From WHTX01 sp038255145 (GTDB taxonomy: Bacteria > Actinomycetota > Acidimicrobiia > Acidimicrobiales > CAIXPF01): DNA of 64,000 nucleotides. Below the pieces are notes generated by a model. That model saw only the letters and a list, made by a program, of their open reading frames with translations, was not told where the DNA came from and did not search any database. Position numbers and translations under genes: made by a program. The DNA lies in the NCBI GenBank assembly GCA_038255145.1, contig JBBSLP010000004.1, positions 1-64,000 of the forward strand, written 5' to 3'. The stretch's first letter is position 1, and every line of letters begins with the position of its first letter. Below are positions 26,132 through 33,665 of the stretch, in pieces.

Positions 26132-26184
26132 GTCCGGCCAACGCCTACCACGCCCTCGACGTGAGGTGCGCCGATTGGCTCAGC

Positions 26185-26228
26185 TCTCGTCCCGGATCGT
26201 CCCATCGGTGGGACGATCCGGGACGAGA
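26185..26228. terminator. Perfect 20-bp stem hairpin downstream of the ABC relic
   Basis: Two perfectly complementary 20-base arms (26185-26204 and 26209-26228) surround the loop TCGG. It begins about 20 bases after the stop codon of the minus-strand permease remnant (26250-26248) and lies upstream of alkB. It may therefore end transcription of the old ABC operon or be an operator. No T-run is present. The 40 paired bases without mismatch are unusual even in GC-rich DNA. Confidence 0.6.
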
Positions 26229-26247
26229 ACCCGAGGGTCGCAGCCGG

Positions 26248-26555
26248 TCAGGCGGCGGCGGTGGTGCGGAACCGGCGCAGGGCCAGGGGCACGCAGATGG
26301 CGATGATGAGGACGCACCAGCCGACCATGGTGACGACGGGGTGTTCGAGCTGCCACGAGCCGTGGGACTGGGTGCCCTGGGTGACCTGACGGATGACGGC
26401 GACCAGCTCGGGGACCCGGGGATGGTGCGCAGGCTGCGCCCGATGAGCAGGCTGGTCTCCCGCACGTAACGGGCCACGGGGCCGGGACGGCGGGGGAGGG
26501 GTTCGATGGACCCGGCCGGGAGGGCCAGGGTCGGGGGCGTCAGGGTCGTGGTCAT
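26248..26555 (-). pseudogene. ABC-2 exporter permease, remnant with most of the middle deleted
   Basis: The ATG at 26555 starts MTTTLTPPTLALPAGS..RETSLLIGRSLRTIP, the normal cytoplasmic lead-in of DrrB-like permeases. Around 26410-26422 the sequence jumps, in another frame, to the C-terminal end: PELVAVIRQVTQGTQS, then VGWCVLIIAICVPLALRRF and the stop at 26248. About 170 residues with most of the membrane helices are gone. Its start overlaps the stop of the ATPase remnant (ATGA), showing the original operon order. It cannot make a working permease. Confidence 0.8.
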
Positions 26556-26970
26556 GAGGCGAGCTCCGAGGGGGTGAGGTCGGCGGCGTTGTCGGGGGCG
26601 CGGGTGGGGGAGGAAGGGGAGGTGCCGGCGGTCGCCGACTGGCCGGTGAGGGCCAGGAAGGCGTCGTCGAGGGTGGGGCGGCGCAGGGCGAGCTCGTCGA
26701 CGGGCACCCCGGTGGCCCGCACCGCAGCGGTCACGTCGCTCAGGTCGAGCGTGTCATTGGGGGCGGGGATGGAGATGGTGCGTCGGTCGCGGGCCACGGC
26801 CAGGTCGAAGACCGGATCGAGGGCGGCGACGAGGTGGTCGAGCCCGGCGTGGTCCACGGCCACCACATCGACGCGCTGGTCACCGATGCGGGCCTTCAGG
26901 GCGCGGGGCGAACCGGTGGCCACGGCGGCGCCGTGGTCGATGAGCACGATGTCGTCGGCCAGCGCGTCGG
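26552..26970 (-). pseudogene. DrrA-like ABC ATPase, 3' remnant without nucleotide-binding motifs
   Basis: Only the part after the H-loop remains. The clear homology begins at DALADDIVLIDHGAAVATGS and runs through the C-terminal domain to LALRRPTLDDAFLALTG and the stop at 26552. Walker A, the signature and Walker B are absent. Upstream of about 26970 the frame continues to 27019 with unrelated residues, so the 5' two-thirds has been removed. Together with the permease remnant this is a dead exporter operon next to the SRPBCC/TetR genes. Confidence 0.8.
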
Positions 26971-27039
26971 GCCCCGACCTGACCGCCGTCGTCGCGACGC
27001 CGCCAGCCGGGATCGCCATGGACGGGCCTCCACCCGATG

Positions 27040-27055
27040 TGTACCATTTGGTACA
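27040..27055. promoter_or_regulatory. 16-bp perfect palindrome at the start codon of the SRPBCC gene
   Basis: TGTACCATTTGGTACA is a perfect 16-bp palindrome whose last base is the A of the ATG at 27055. That position would let a bound repressor block the ribosome site or a leaderless promoter. The TetR gene at 28095 or another local regulator could recognise it. The same palindrome was not noticed elsewhere in the window. Confidence 0.5.
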
Positions 27056-27498
27056 TGATCACCAACGACAGCATCGACATCGACGCCCCGGCCGACCTCG
27101 TGTGGGCGGTGTACACCGACGTGGAGCGATGGCCTACGTGGACGGCTTCGGTCCGCAAGGCCTCGGTGGTGGGCGGTGGCGACCTCGCCCCCGGCACCGA
27201 GGTCGACATCTCCCAGCCCCGGTTCCCCAAGCTGCGCTGGAAGGTGACCGACCTCGACCCGGGCCGGGGCTGGTCGTGGACGTCGACCTCGCCGGGAGCC
27301 CGGACCGTGGCCCGCCACCGGGTCGTGGCCCTGAGCCCGACATCGACCCGGGTCGAGCAGAGCATCGACCAGGGCGGCCCCCTGGGCACGCTCGTGGGCA
27401 AGCTGTCGAGGGGCATCACCCGCCGCTACCTGGCCATGGAGGCCGCCGGCCTCAAGGCCGCGTCCGAGGCCCGCGCCCGCCAGCGGGTGGCCCACTGA
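27055..27498 (+). CDS. SRPBCC-family (polyketide cyclase-like) protein
   Basis: A 147-residue START-like fold protein: IDIDAPADLVWAVYTDVERW, TEVDISQPRFPKLRWKVTDL and a C-terminal amphipathic helix. Family members bind hydrophobic ligands or act as cyclases/dehydratases. The ATG at 27055 is immediately preceded by a palindrome (27040-27055) and lacks a normal ribosome site, so the transcript may be leaderless. It converges with the TetR gene (40 bp apart). Its substrate is unknown. Confidence 0.8.
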   Translation: MITNDSIDIDAPADLVWAVYTDVERWPTWTASVRKASVVGGGDLAPGTEVDISQPRFPKLRWKVTDLDPGRGWSWTSTSPGARTVARHRVVALSPTSTRVEQSIDQGGPLGTLVGKLSRGITRRYLAMEAAGLKAASEARARQRVAH

Positions 27499-27537
27499 CC
27501 GGGACCTGCCGGTCCGCTCAGCCCGGTCAGCTGGCCA

Positions 27538-28095
27538 TCAGGGTGCGGGGGTGGCGGCCAGCCACAGCTCGATGAAGCGCTCGAGCGACTCGGTGGCCGC
27601 CGCCTCGTCCCCCGTGGCCAGCAGCTCGATGAGCAGGCCCCGGGTGACGGCCACGCCCAGGCGCAGCTCGGCCACCGAGGCGTCCAGGCCCAGGCCCGCA
27701 GCCGTCTCCCCGGCCTGGGTCAGCCACGGTTCGGTGAGCTGGCGCAGGAAGTCCTCGGTGCCCGGTCGGCCCTGCAGGGCGTAGGACAGCACCTCGAAGA
27801 ACAGCCGCACGAAGGGTCGCAGGGCGGGGTCGGCCACCTGCTGCCAGGCCGCCCGGATCAGCTCCGCCGGGGAACCGACCTGGGTGGCCAGTTGCGCCAT
27901 GGCCGCCCGCTGCTGCTGCTCGACGGCGGTGGCGACGGCCGCCACCAGCCCTTCCCGCGAGCCGAAGTGGTAGATGAGCATGCGGTGGCTGGTGCCTACG
28001 CCGGCCGCCAGTTCCCGCAGGCTGCTGTCGCTGAGGCCGTGGGCGGCCACGTGGGCGAGCACCTTGTCGAGCAGGGCCTCACGCGCGTCGGACAT
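27538..28095 (-). CDS. TetR-family transcriptional regulator
   Basis: A 185-residue regulator. The N-terminal helix-turn-helix region is LAHVAAHGLSDSSLRELAAG followed by VGTSHRMLIYHFGSREGLV. The C-terminal ligand-binding domain is helical and ends ERFIELWLAATP. Such repressors release DNA on binding small molecules. It lies between two SRPBCC genes and close to the collapsed ABC exporter, which may have been its target. Confidence 0.88.
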   Translation of the reverse strand: MSDAREALLDKVLAHVAAHGLSDSSLRELAAGVGTSHRMLIYHFGSREGLVAAVATAVEQQQRAAMAQLATQVGSPAELIRAAWQQVADPALRPFVRLFFEVLSYALQGRPGTEDFLRQLTEPWLTQAGETAAGLGLDASVAELRLGVAVTRGLLIELLATGDEAAATESLERFIELWLAATPAP

Positions 28096-28141
28096 CGCCT
28101 CGGGGATGGTACGGGACCGCCACCCCGCGGGCGCCCACCGC

Positions 28142-28594
28142 TCACACCACGGTGCGCAGGTACTCGACGAAGCGGTCGAAGCTGCTCTGCATGCCGGCCT
28201 GGGCCTCGGGGCTGCGGTACATCTCGGGCAGGTTGGTCTGGTGGGTGATGGCCTCGGTGCGGCCGTCGCCCAGGTCGGTGAAGGTGATGGTGGTGGTCAT
28301 GCCCCCCTCGACACCGGGCTCGCTCCACACGATGCGCTCGGGCTCGACGAGCTCGACGAACACCGCCTTCATGGGGTACACGTCACCGCTCTCGTCGTTG
28401 ACCATGTCCGTCTCGAAGACGCCGCCGGGCCGGGGGTCGATGGTGATGTTCTCCACCGGGGTGTGCACGCCCACCGGACCCCAGAAGTGGGTCAGGTGCT
28501 CGGGCGTGGTCATGCAGGCGAAGACCAGCTCCCGGGGGGCGTCGTAGATGCGGGAGTAGGTGACCTCGCCGAGGTTGGACGTGGTGTTGCTCAT
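28142..28594 (-). CDS. SRPBCC (AHSA1-type) protein, partner of an ArsR regulator
   Basis: A 150-residue AHSA1-like protein with RIYDAPRELVFACMTTPEHL, FWGPVGVHTPVENITIDPRP and FVELVEPERIVWSEPG, the standard pattern of this helix-grip fold. The role of family members is uncertain; many are encoded beside ArsR repressors. Its ATG overlaps the TGA of the ArsR gene (ATGA), so translation is coupled. A second ArsR-SRPBCC module occurs at 42436-43268. Confidence 0.88.
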   Translation of the reverse strand: MSNTTSNLGEVTYSRIYDAPRELVFACMTTPEHLTHFWGPVGVHTPVENITIDPRPGGVFETDMVNDESGDVYPMKAVFVELVEPERIVWSEPGVEGGMTTTITFTDLGDGRTEAITHQTNLPEMYRSPEAQAGMQSSFDRFVEYLRTVV

Positions 28595-28968
28595 GACGGT
28601 GGCTCCTCTGTGCTCTTGGGTGCGTTGTCGTCCGCGTTGGTCGCGGCCTGCTGGATGTTGCGGAGGTGGACCTCGAGCCGATCGAAGCGATCGACCCAGA
28701 CCTGGCGATGCCGGCCGATCCAGTCGGCGGCCGGCTCCAACGAGGTCGGTTCCAGGCGGCAAGGGCGGTACTGGGCGTCCCTGCCCCGGCTGATGAGCCC
28801 GGCCCGCTCCAGCACCTTGAGGTGTTTGGACACGGCCTGGAGGCTCATGTCGAAGGGTTCGGCCAGCTCGTTGACCGTCGCCTCGCCGTCGGCCAGGCGG
28901 GCCAGGATGGCTCGTCGGGTCGGGTCGGCCAGGGCGGCGAAGGTGAGGCTGAGCGGGTCGTCGGCCAT
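28591..28968 (-). CDS. ArsR/SmtB-family transcriptional regulator
   Basis: A 125-residue winged-helix regulator: LTFAALADPTRRAILARLAD, VNELAEPFDMSLQAVSKHLK and LERAGLISRGRDAQYRPCRL. There is no metal-binding Cys pair of the classical arsenic or zinc sensors, so it is of the SdpR-like type often paired with SRPBCC genes. ATG at 28968 is preferred to the TTG at 28980. Inverted repeats just upstream (28988-29008) are likely its operator. It is translationally coupled to the SRPBCC gene. Confidence 0.9.
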   Translation of the reverse strand: MADDPLSLTFAALADPTRRAILARLADGEATVNELAEPFDMSLQAVSKHLKVLERAGLISRGRDAQYRPCRLEPTSLEPAADWIGRHRQVWVDRFDRLEVHLRNIQQAATNADDNAPKSTEEPPS

Positions 28969-28987
28969 CGGCGTGTTCAACCGGTCT

Positions 28988-29008
28988 GTTGATCAACTGA
29001 TGAGTTGA
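28988..29008. promoter_or_regulatory. Overlapping palindromes upstream of arsR, likely operator
   Basis: GTTGATCAAC (28988-28997) is a 10-bp palindrome, and TCAACTGATGAGTTGA (28993-29008) is a 6-4-6 inverted repeat sharing its right half. Together they give three GTTGA/TCAAC half-sites in 21 bp, 20-40 bp upstream of the ArsR start. The AT-rich content stands out from the region. Autoregulation by the ArsR protein is the natural inference. The ABC exporter starting at 29089 reads away from the same site. Confidence 0.55.
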
Positions 29009-29088
29009 ATATGCGGGATGGGTCCCACCGTTGTCAAGAGGTTCGCCGCGACCTGACCCGCACCCCCGATCGCCGTAGCGTCGCCGCC

Positions 29089-29997
29089 ATGGCCCAGGCA
29101 CAGGTGAGCGCGCCGGCGGTGCGGGTACGCGGCCTGCGTCGGCGCTACGGCGACCGCGAGGTCGTCCGGGGCATCGACCTCGACGTGGCCCGGGGCGAGA
29201 TCTTCGCCTTCCTCGGCCCCAACGGCGCGGGCAAGACCACCACGGTGGAGATCCTCGAAGGCTTCCGCCGACGCTCGGGCGGCGAGGTCGAGGTCCTGGG
29301 CGCCGATCCCGACCACTTCAGCCGGGCCGACCGGGGCCGGTTCGGTTGCGTGTTGCAGAGTGGCGAGCTCGAACCCCACCTCACCCCCCGGGAGCTGCTC
29401 ACGCTGTGGGCCAGCTACTACGACGAGCCCCGGGCCGTGGACGAGATGCTCGACCTGGTCGGCCTCACCGCCCAGGGCGGGGTGCGCATCGAGCGCCTGT
29501 CGGGTGGTCAACGCCGCCGGGTGGAGATGGGCCTGGCCCTCATCGGCCGCCCCGAGCTCGTCTTCCTCGACGAGCCCACCACCGGGTTCGACCCCGAGGC
29601 CCGCCGGGCGGCGTGGGACGTGATCGCCGGGCTGCGCGACCTGGGGGCCACCATCTTCCTCACCACCCACTACCTGGAGGAGGCCCAGCGCCTGGCCGAC
29701 CGGGTGGCCGTCATCCGCGACGGCACCATCATCGCCACCGGCCGCCCCGACGAGCTCGGGGCGCAGGATCGGGTCCACGTCAGCTTCCGCCTGCCGGTGG
29801 GCTCCTGGGCCGAGCTGCCCCCGGTGCCGGGTGCGGTCGTGGATGGACGCAACGTCACCCTGAGCACCGAGCGCCCCACCGAGGCCCTGGCCCTGTGGTG
29901 TGCGTGGGCCGCGGCCCAGGGCATCGAGCTCGACGAGCTTTCCGTGAGGCGGCCCTCGCTGGAAGACGTCTACCTCGAGCTCCTGGAGCAGCCGTGA
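29089..29997 (+). CDS. ABC exporter ATP-binding subunit
   Basis: A 302-residue ATPase of the CcmA/drug-exporter group. Walker A is GPNGAGKTT, the signature is LSGGQRRR, Walker B is LVFLDEPTTGFD, and the H-loop is TTHYLEEAQRLAD. The C-terminus SVRRPSLEDVYLELLEQP is typical. It is divergent from the ArsR gene and so may respond to that regulator. Its stop overlaps the GTG of the permease at 29994. The ATPase itself looks complete, whereas its permease partner is shortened. Confidence 0.9.
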   Translation: MAQAQVSAPAVRVRGLRRRYGDREVVRGIDLDVARGEIFAFLGPNGAGKTTTVEILEGFRRRSGGEVEVLGADPDHFSRADRGRFGCVLQSGELEPHLTPRELLTLWASYYDEPRAVDEMLDLVGLTAQGGVRIERLSGGQRRRVEMGLALIGRPELVFLDEPTTGFDPEARRAAWDVIAGLRDLGATIFLTTHYLEEAQRLADRVAVIRDGTIIATGRPDELGAQDRVHVSFRLPVGSWAELPPVPGAVVDGRNVTLSTERPTEALALWCAWAAAQGIELDELSVRRPSLEDVYLELLEQP

Positions 29998-30524
29998 GGG
30001 CGGCCCGGGCCCAGTTGCGGGCCGAGCTCCTCGCCTTCCTGCGCGAGCCGGCCGACCTGTTCTTCAGCGTGGCCCTGCCCGTGCTCTTCCTGGTCCTGTT
30101 CACGTCGATCTTCGGCAACGAGCCCGTCGAGGGCCACCCCGACATCCGCACCGCCCAGGTCCCGGCCCTGGTGGTGACCTTGCTGGTGGGCGCAGTGGCC
30201 ATCACCTGCCTGGGGGTGGCCGCCACCGCGCTGGTGGGTAGCGAGGGCGCAGCCAGCGCCATCACCAACGCCATCACCCTGCCCCTCTTCTTCATCTCCG
30301 GCGTGTTCATCCCCGCCGAGTCCCTGCCCAAGGCGTTGCTGACCCTCGGGTCGCTGTTCCCCGTGCGCCACCTGTACGACGCCCTCGTCCACGTGTTCGA
30401 CCCCGGGTCCGGTCGGGCCGGGTTCGCCCCCGCCGCCCTGGCCGTCATCGCGGCCTGGGGGGTGGCGGGCTTCCTCATCGCCAGCCGCACCTTCCGCCCC
30501 TTCCCGCGTCGCGATCGGGAGTGA
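29994..30524 (+). CDS. ABC-2 exporter permease with an apparent in-frame internal deletion
   Basis: A 176-residue protein, while relatives have about 250. It starts at a GTG overlapping the ATPase stop. It begins RAARAQLRAELLAFLREPAD and SVALPVLFLVLFTSIFGNEP. Just after HPDIRTAQ it passes directly into VPALVVTLLVGAVAITCLGV and the normal C-terminal helices (SGVFIPAESLPKALLTLGSL). The middle, which should hold two helices and the coupling loop ahead of VPALVV, is missing without loss of frame. It may still be translated but is unlikely to work as a channel. The missing part is judged from memory of the family. Confidence 0.7.
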   Translation: MRAARAQLRAELLAFLREPADLFFSVALPVLFLVLFTSIFGNEPVEGHPDIRTAQVPALVVTLLVGAVAITCLGVAATALVGSEGAASAITNAITLPLFFISGVFIPAESLPKALLTLGSLFPVRHLYDALVHVFDPGSGRAGFAPAALAVIAAWGVAGFLIASRTFRPFPRRDRE

Positions 30525-30557
30525 TCGACGATCGGGAGTGATCGACGATCGGGGTGA
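30513..30557. repeat. 17-bp tandem repeat overlapping the permease stop codon
   Basis: GATCGGGAGTGATCGAC occurs at 30513-30529 and 30530-30546, with a partial third copy to 30557. The first copy contains the permease stop codon. It also contains the self-complementary GATCG elements. It may be replication slippage or part of the 3' untranslated structure. Confidence 0.75.
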
Positions 30558-30578
30558 GGGCCCGCCCCGTGCGGGCCC
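30558..30578. terminator. Hairpin between convergent genes
   Basis: GGGCCCGC, loop CCCGT, GCGGGCCC: a perfect 8-bp GC stem in the 73-bp gap between the stops of the ABC permease (30524) and the DUF4234 gene (30598). It can terminate transcription from either side; no T-run is present. Confidence 0.6.
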
Positions 30579-30597
30579 CGCGTCTCCGCTCCCGAGG

Positions 30598-31080
30598 TCA
30601 GCAGCTCTCCCAGTAGCGGTTGAGGGCACCCTGGGTCTTGACCACCCACACGATGCCTCCGACGAAGGGAAGCAGCACCCACAGGCCCGTCCAGCCGCTG
30701 ACGGGGCGCGCCCGACCGGCACCCTGGTACAGGTCACCGATCTCGGACGGCAGCAGGAACACGTTGACGATCCCCAGGAAGATGGCCAGCACGAGGGCCA
30801 GGCCCCCGCCGATGCCCTGGCCGGTGTGGTCCTTCAGCTCCTCGAAGGACGCGTACTGCCAGTACAGCGTGTAGATGCCCAGGGTCACGATGCCGAGCAG
30901 GATGACGGCCAGGCTGCTACGGGGCTTGCCCGCCGGTCCGCCGTGGCCGACCCGGACCACGCCGGGGGAGCCGGGCGGGGGGGCCGCAGCCAGGTAGTCG
31001 TGCAGCGGCCCCTGGGGGCTGAAGCCGCCAGCGGCAGGGGAAGAGGTCGGGTCGTCGAGTGGTGGCGCGTCAGGGTTCAC
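30598..31080 (-). CDS. DUF4234 membrane protein
   Basis: About 160 residues. The N-terminal 55 are Pro/Gly-rich and disordered. Then two or three membrane helices follow with the DUF4234 pattern: SLAVILLGIVTLGIYTLYWQ, an amphipathic YASFEELKDHTGQG segment, and a final helix LPFVGGIVWVVKTQGALNRY. The function is unknown. The start is not certain: GTG at 31080 is the first reasonable codon upstream of the disordered part, but no ribosome site is strong. Confidence 0.75.
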   Translation of the reverse strand: MNPDAPPLDDPTSSPAAGGFSPQGPLHDYLAAAPPPGSPGVVRVGHGGPAGKPRSSLAVILLGIVTLGIYTLYWQYASFEELKDHTGQGIGGGLALVLAIFLGIVNVFLLPSEIGDLYQGAGRARPVSGWTGLWVLLPFVGGIVWVVKTQGALNRYWESC

Positions 31081-31363
31081 GACGACGGTGTCGACACGTC
31101 CCGGTAACCCCTTCAGCGCGACCGGGACGGTCCTGGGTAGCTCGGCCCAGTCGACGACCAGGCTCGATCGACGAACGTGGCGGTCATGGGTGGAGCCCGA
31201 CCCCGGCGGCGGCGGGCCGATGCGCATCGCCGCGCTTTCAGGCTTCTTCAGCGCCCACCAGGGCTGGGACGCCACGGGCGCAGGCAGGCTCGGCTCACGC
31301 AGGCCAGCCCGGGGAGGGAGTCGATGGACAGCGGAGGCGTCGGTGGTGGGTGATGATGACCCC

Positions 31364-32044
31364 ATGGGTGCGGTCCGGCTGCTGGTGGTCGAGGACGACA
31401 CCTCGCTGCGTCAGGCCGTCGACCTGGCCCTGCGCCGGGTCGGCTACGAGGTGTCCGCTCACGGCGACCTGGCGGGCATCGACGAGGTGCTGGCCACGTT
31501 CCACCCCGACCTGGCCCTCCTCGACGTCCGATTGCCCGGCGACGACCACGCCGGCTTCTCACTGGGCGCCCGCCTGCACGAGGCCGGAGGGGTCCCGGTG
31601 CTGTTCATGACCGCAGCCGACGAGCTGACCGACCGCCTGCGGGGTTTCGAGCTCGGTGCGGACGACTACCTGGTGAAGCCGTTCGCCATGGCCGAGCTGC
31701 TGGCCCGGGTCCGGGCCGTGCTGCGACGCTCGGGGCGCCTGCAGCCCGAGCTGCTGCGCCTGGGTGACGTCGTGATGGACGAGGGCCCGCGCACGGTCCG
31801 GCGTGGCGACGCCAGCGTGGTGCTGACCCGCACCGAGTTCGACCTGCTGGCCGCCCTGGTGCGCGGGCACGGCCGGGTGCAGTCCAAGGTGCAGCTGCTG
31901 TCACTCGTGTGGGGGTTCGACGGCTACGACCCCAACCTGGTCGAGGTCCACGTCAGCTCGCTGCGCCGCAAGCTCGACCGGCTGGGGGTCCGCCTGGTCC
32001 ACACCGAGCGTGGCTCGGGCTACCTGGCCCGCCTCGACCCCTGA
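31364..32044 (+). CDS. OmpR-family two-component response regulator
   Basis: A 226-residue regulator. The receiver domain has acidic residues in VVEDD, the phosphorylated Asp in LLDVRLPG, Thr in FMTAADE and Lys in YLVKPF. The C-terminal winged helix reads LTRTEFDLLAALVRGHGRV and VEVHVSSLRRKLDRLG. It should bind DNA when phosphorylated by the histidine kinase at 32081-33145, which lies tail to tail on the other strand rather than in the same operon. The ATG at 31364 starts directly before the receiver domain. Confidence 0.92.
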   Translation: MGAVRLLVVEDDTSLRQAVDLALRRVGYEVSAHGDLAGIDEVLATFHPDLALLDVRLPGDDHAGFSLGARLHEAGGVPVLFMTAADELTDRLRGFELGADDYLVKPFAMAELLARVRAVLRRSGRLQPELLRLGDVVMDEGPRTVRRGDASVVLTRTEFDLLAALVRGHGRVQSKVQLLSLVWGFDGYDPNLVEVHVSSLRRKLDRLGVRLVHTERGSGYLARLDP

Positions 32045-32080
32045 GCGGCTCGCCCGGGGCCGGCGGCCGTCATTCGGCCG

Positions 32081-33145
32081 TCATTCGGTGACCAACGGCA
32101 GCGTCAGCACGAAGGCCTTCTCCCGGTAGACGAGGTCCCCCCCCTGGCTCTGGGTCAGGTCTCGGGCGATGCCCAGGCCCAGGCCGCTGCCGCCGTGCCC
32201 GTCGAGGCTCACGAAGCGCTCGAAGGCCCTGGCCTCCAGGCCTGCGGGCAGGCCGGGCCCGTCGTCGACGACGCGCACCTCGATGTGGCGGCGCGGGACG
32301 GACAGGCGCACGTCGATGGCGGCCGTGGCGTGGCGGGCTGCGTTCTCCAACAGGTTGGCCAGGGCCTCGCGCGTGGCGTCGGCATCGAGGCGCACCCGAC
32401 CCGTCGGCCCGCTCTCGTCGACCTCGACGCGGCAGTCGACGCCCGACAGCGCGGTGCGGCGCTCCGCCTCCCGCACGCACAGGCCGACCAGGTCGACCGG
32501 TTCGAGCCGTCGGGCCTCGCCCTGGTCCAGACGGGCCGTGCGCAGCAGGGACGACACCAGCCGGCCGACGCGGTGGGACTCGCCCACCAGGTTGGCCAGC
32601 AACTGGTCGTGCTCGGCGCCCTGGGGCTCGAGCACCAGCGCCTCCCCCGAGGCCCGCAGGGCGGCGACCGGGGTGCGCAGCTGGTGGGCGGCGGCGGCGA
32701 GGAAGGCCCGGCTGGCCGTCTCCGAACGACGGGCCTCACCCAGGGCGCGCACCAGCGACGTCACCAGGAACACGACCAGGGCCAGCACCACCACCCGCAC
32801 CGCCGTGTTCCAGGCGTCGATCCACGGGCTGACGTCGTCTTCACGGTCGACGAGCTCGGCCACACCCCAGACCACCGTGCCCAGCACCGCCGCGGTGAGG
32901 CCACCGGTGACCCCGCCCACCACCGTGGCCGACACCGCCACCAGCACGTAGAGGACCTCGAGGGAGGCCAGGGACCCGCTGAGGTGGTCCAGTGCCCCCA
33001 CCGCGGCCACCAGGGCGGTGACCAACGGCACCAGCCAGGTCCGTGGCAGGTGGGGGGGGTCGAGGACGAGCTCGACGAGGCGGCGTTGCAGGGTCGGTGC
33101 CCACCCCGCGCCGCCGTCCTGCGCTCGCGTCCTCACCCTGCCCAT
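32081..33145 (-). CDS. Membrane sensor histidine kinase
   Basis: A 354-residue kinase. Four or so membrane helices in the first 135 residues (LVTALVAAVGALDHL, VLYVLVAVSATVVGGV, VLALVVFLVTSLV) have no large extracellular loop. The H-box is FLAAAAHQLRTPVAALRASG, the N-box NLLENAARHA, G1 DDGPGLP and G2 GSGLGLGIA. It is the likely partner of the response regulator at 31364. Its last codons overlap a short direct repeat (CGGCCGTCATT twice) near 32070-32091. Small outer loops suggest sensing within or at the membrane. Confidence 0.9.
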   Translation of the reverse strand: MGRVRTRAQDGGAGWAPTLQRRLVELVLDPPHLPRTWLVPLVTALVAAVGALDHLSGSLASLEVLYVLVAVSATVVGGVTGGLTAAVLGTVVWGVAELVDREDDVSPWIDAWNTAVRVVVLALVVFLVTSLVRALGEARRSETASRAFLAAAAHQLRTPVAALRASGEALVLEPQGAEHDQLLANLVGESHRVGRLVSSLLRTARLDQGEARRLEPVDLVGLCVREAERRTALSGVDCRVEVDESGPTGRVRLDADATREALANLLENAARHATAAIDVRLSVPRRHIEVRVVDDGPGLPAGLEARAFERFVSLDGHGGSGLGLGIARDLTQSQGGDLVYREKAFVLTLPLVTE

Positions 33146-33177
33146 GGTCGCTCCTCGCCGTCTGTCCCCGGGACGGT

Positions 33178-33516
33178 CTAGTCCCGGGGACAGCGTCCGA
33201 CGGTCACCAGGGGCACGGCCTGGCGGCGACCGTGCTGGTCGAGCACGACGGCCGAGGCGAAGCTGGCCAACCCGGCCATCCACAGGACCGGCGACAGCAG
33301 GGCGAGCCCGGCGGCCAGCAGCATGGTGGTGAGGGCCAGCAGCGAGGCCATGGTGGCGAACGCCGCCGCCTCCCGCCGCTCGAGGGTGTCGAAGGCGTGG
33401 ACGAAGGCGGCGTCGGTCGATCGCAGACCCCGTTCCAGGTCGGCGAGGGTGTCGGCCATGCCGTGGTGGCTGTGGTCGGACGGGTGGTCGGGGCGGCTGC
33501 CGGGTGGGCCGTTCAC
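33178..33516 (-). CDS. Small two-helix membrane protein (possibly DUF3040-like)
   Basis: Up to 112 residues, starting at a GTG that overlaps the stop of the preceding 50-residue gene (GTGA). The conserved-looking part is TLADLERGLRSTDAAFVHAF followed by two membrane helices (ATMASLLALTTMLLAAGLAL and a second). The first half faintly resembles the LE..L..DDP.F pattern of DUF3040 proteins, but this is a weak match. An internal ATG at 33459 is an alternative start. It is 32 bp upstream of the kinase on the same strand, so it may share its transcript. Confidence 0.55.
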   Translation of the reverse strand: MNGPPGSRPDHPSDHSHHGMADTLADLERGLRSTDAAFVHAFDTLERREAAAFATMASLLALTTMLLAAGLALLSPVLWMAGLASFASAVVLDQHGRRQAVPLVTVGRCPRD

Positions 33517-33665
33517 GCCCGCGCTCCACGGGCGCGTCCCCCGACCAGGGCGCCGACGAGGGCCAGCGCCAGGGCGATGACCAGCAGCCACACCAGGCCC
33601 TCGACGAGGAACCCCACCCCTCCCAGTACGAGGGCGAGGACGATGAGTACGAGCGCGATCCCCAT
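33513..33665 (-). CDS. 50-residue hydrophobic membrane peptide
   Basis: Reads MGIALVLIVLALVLGGVGFL, then a second hydrophobic run and an Arg-rich end: almost entirely two membrane helices with a glycine turn. Such tiny proteins (DUF6131-like or general hydrophobic proteins) are common in actinobacteria and their function is unknown. Translational overlap with the next gene suggests an operon leading into the kinase. The similarity is to composition more than to a defined motif. Confidence 0.55.
   Translation of the reverse strand: MGIALVLIVLALVLGGVGFLVEGLVWLLVIALALALVGALVGGRARGARA

Noticed and set aside
29346..30524. A 392-codon frame covering the second ABC permease
   Set aside because: The first 216 codons are out-of-frame with the ATPase and have no homology; the permease starts at the GTG at 29994 that overlaps the ATPase stop.
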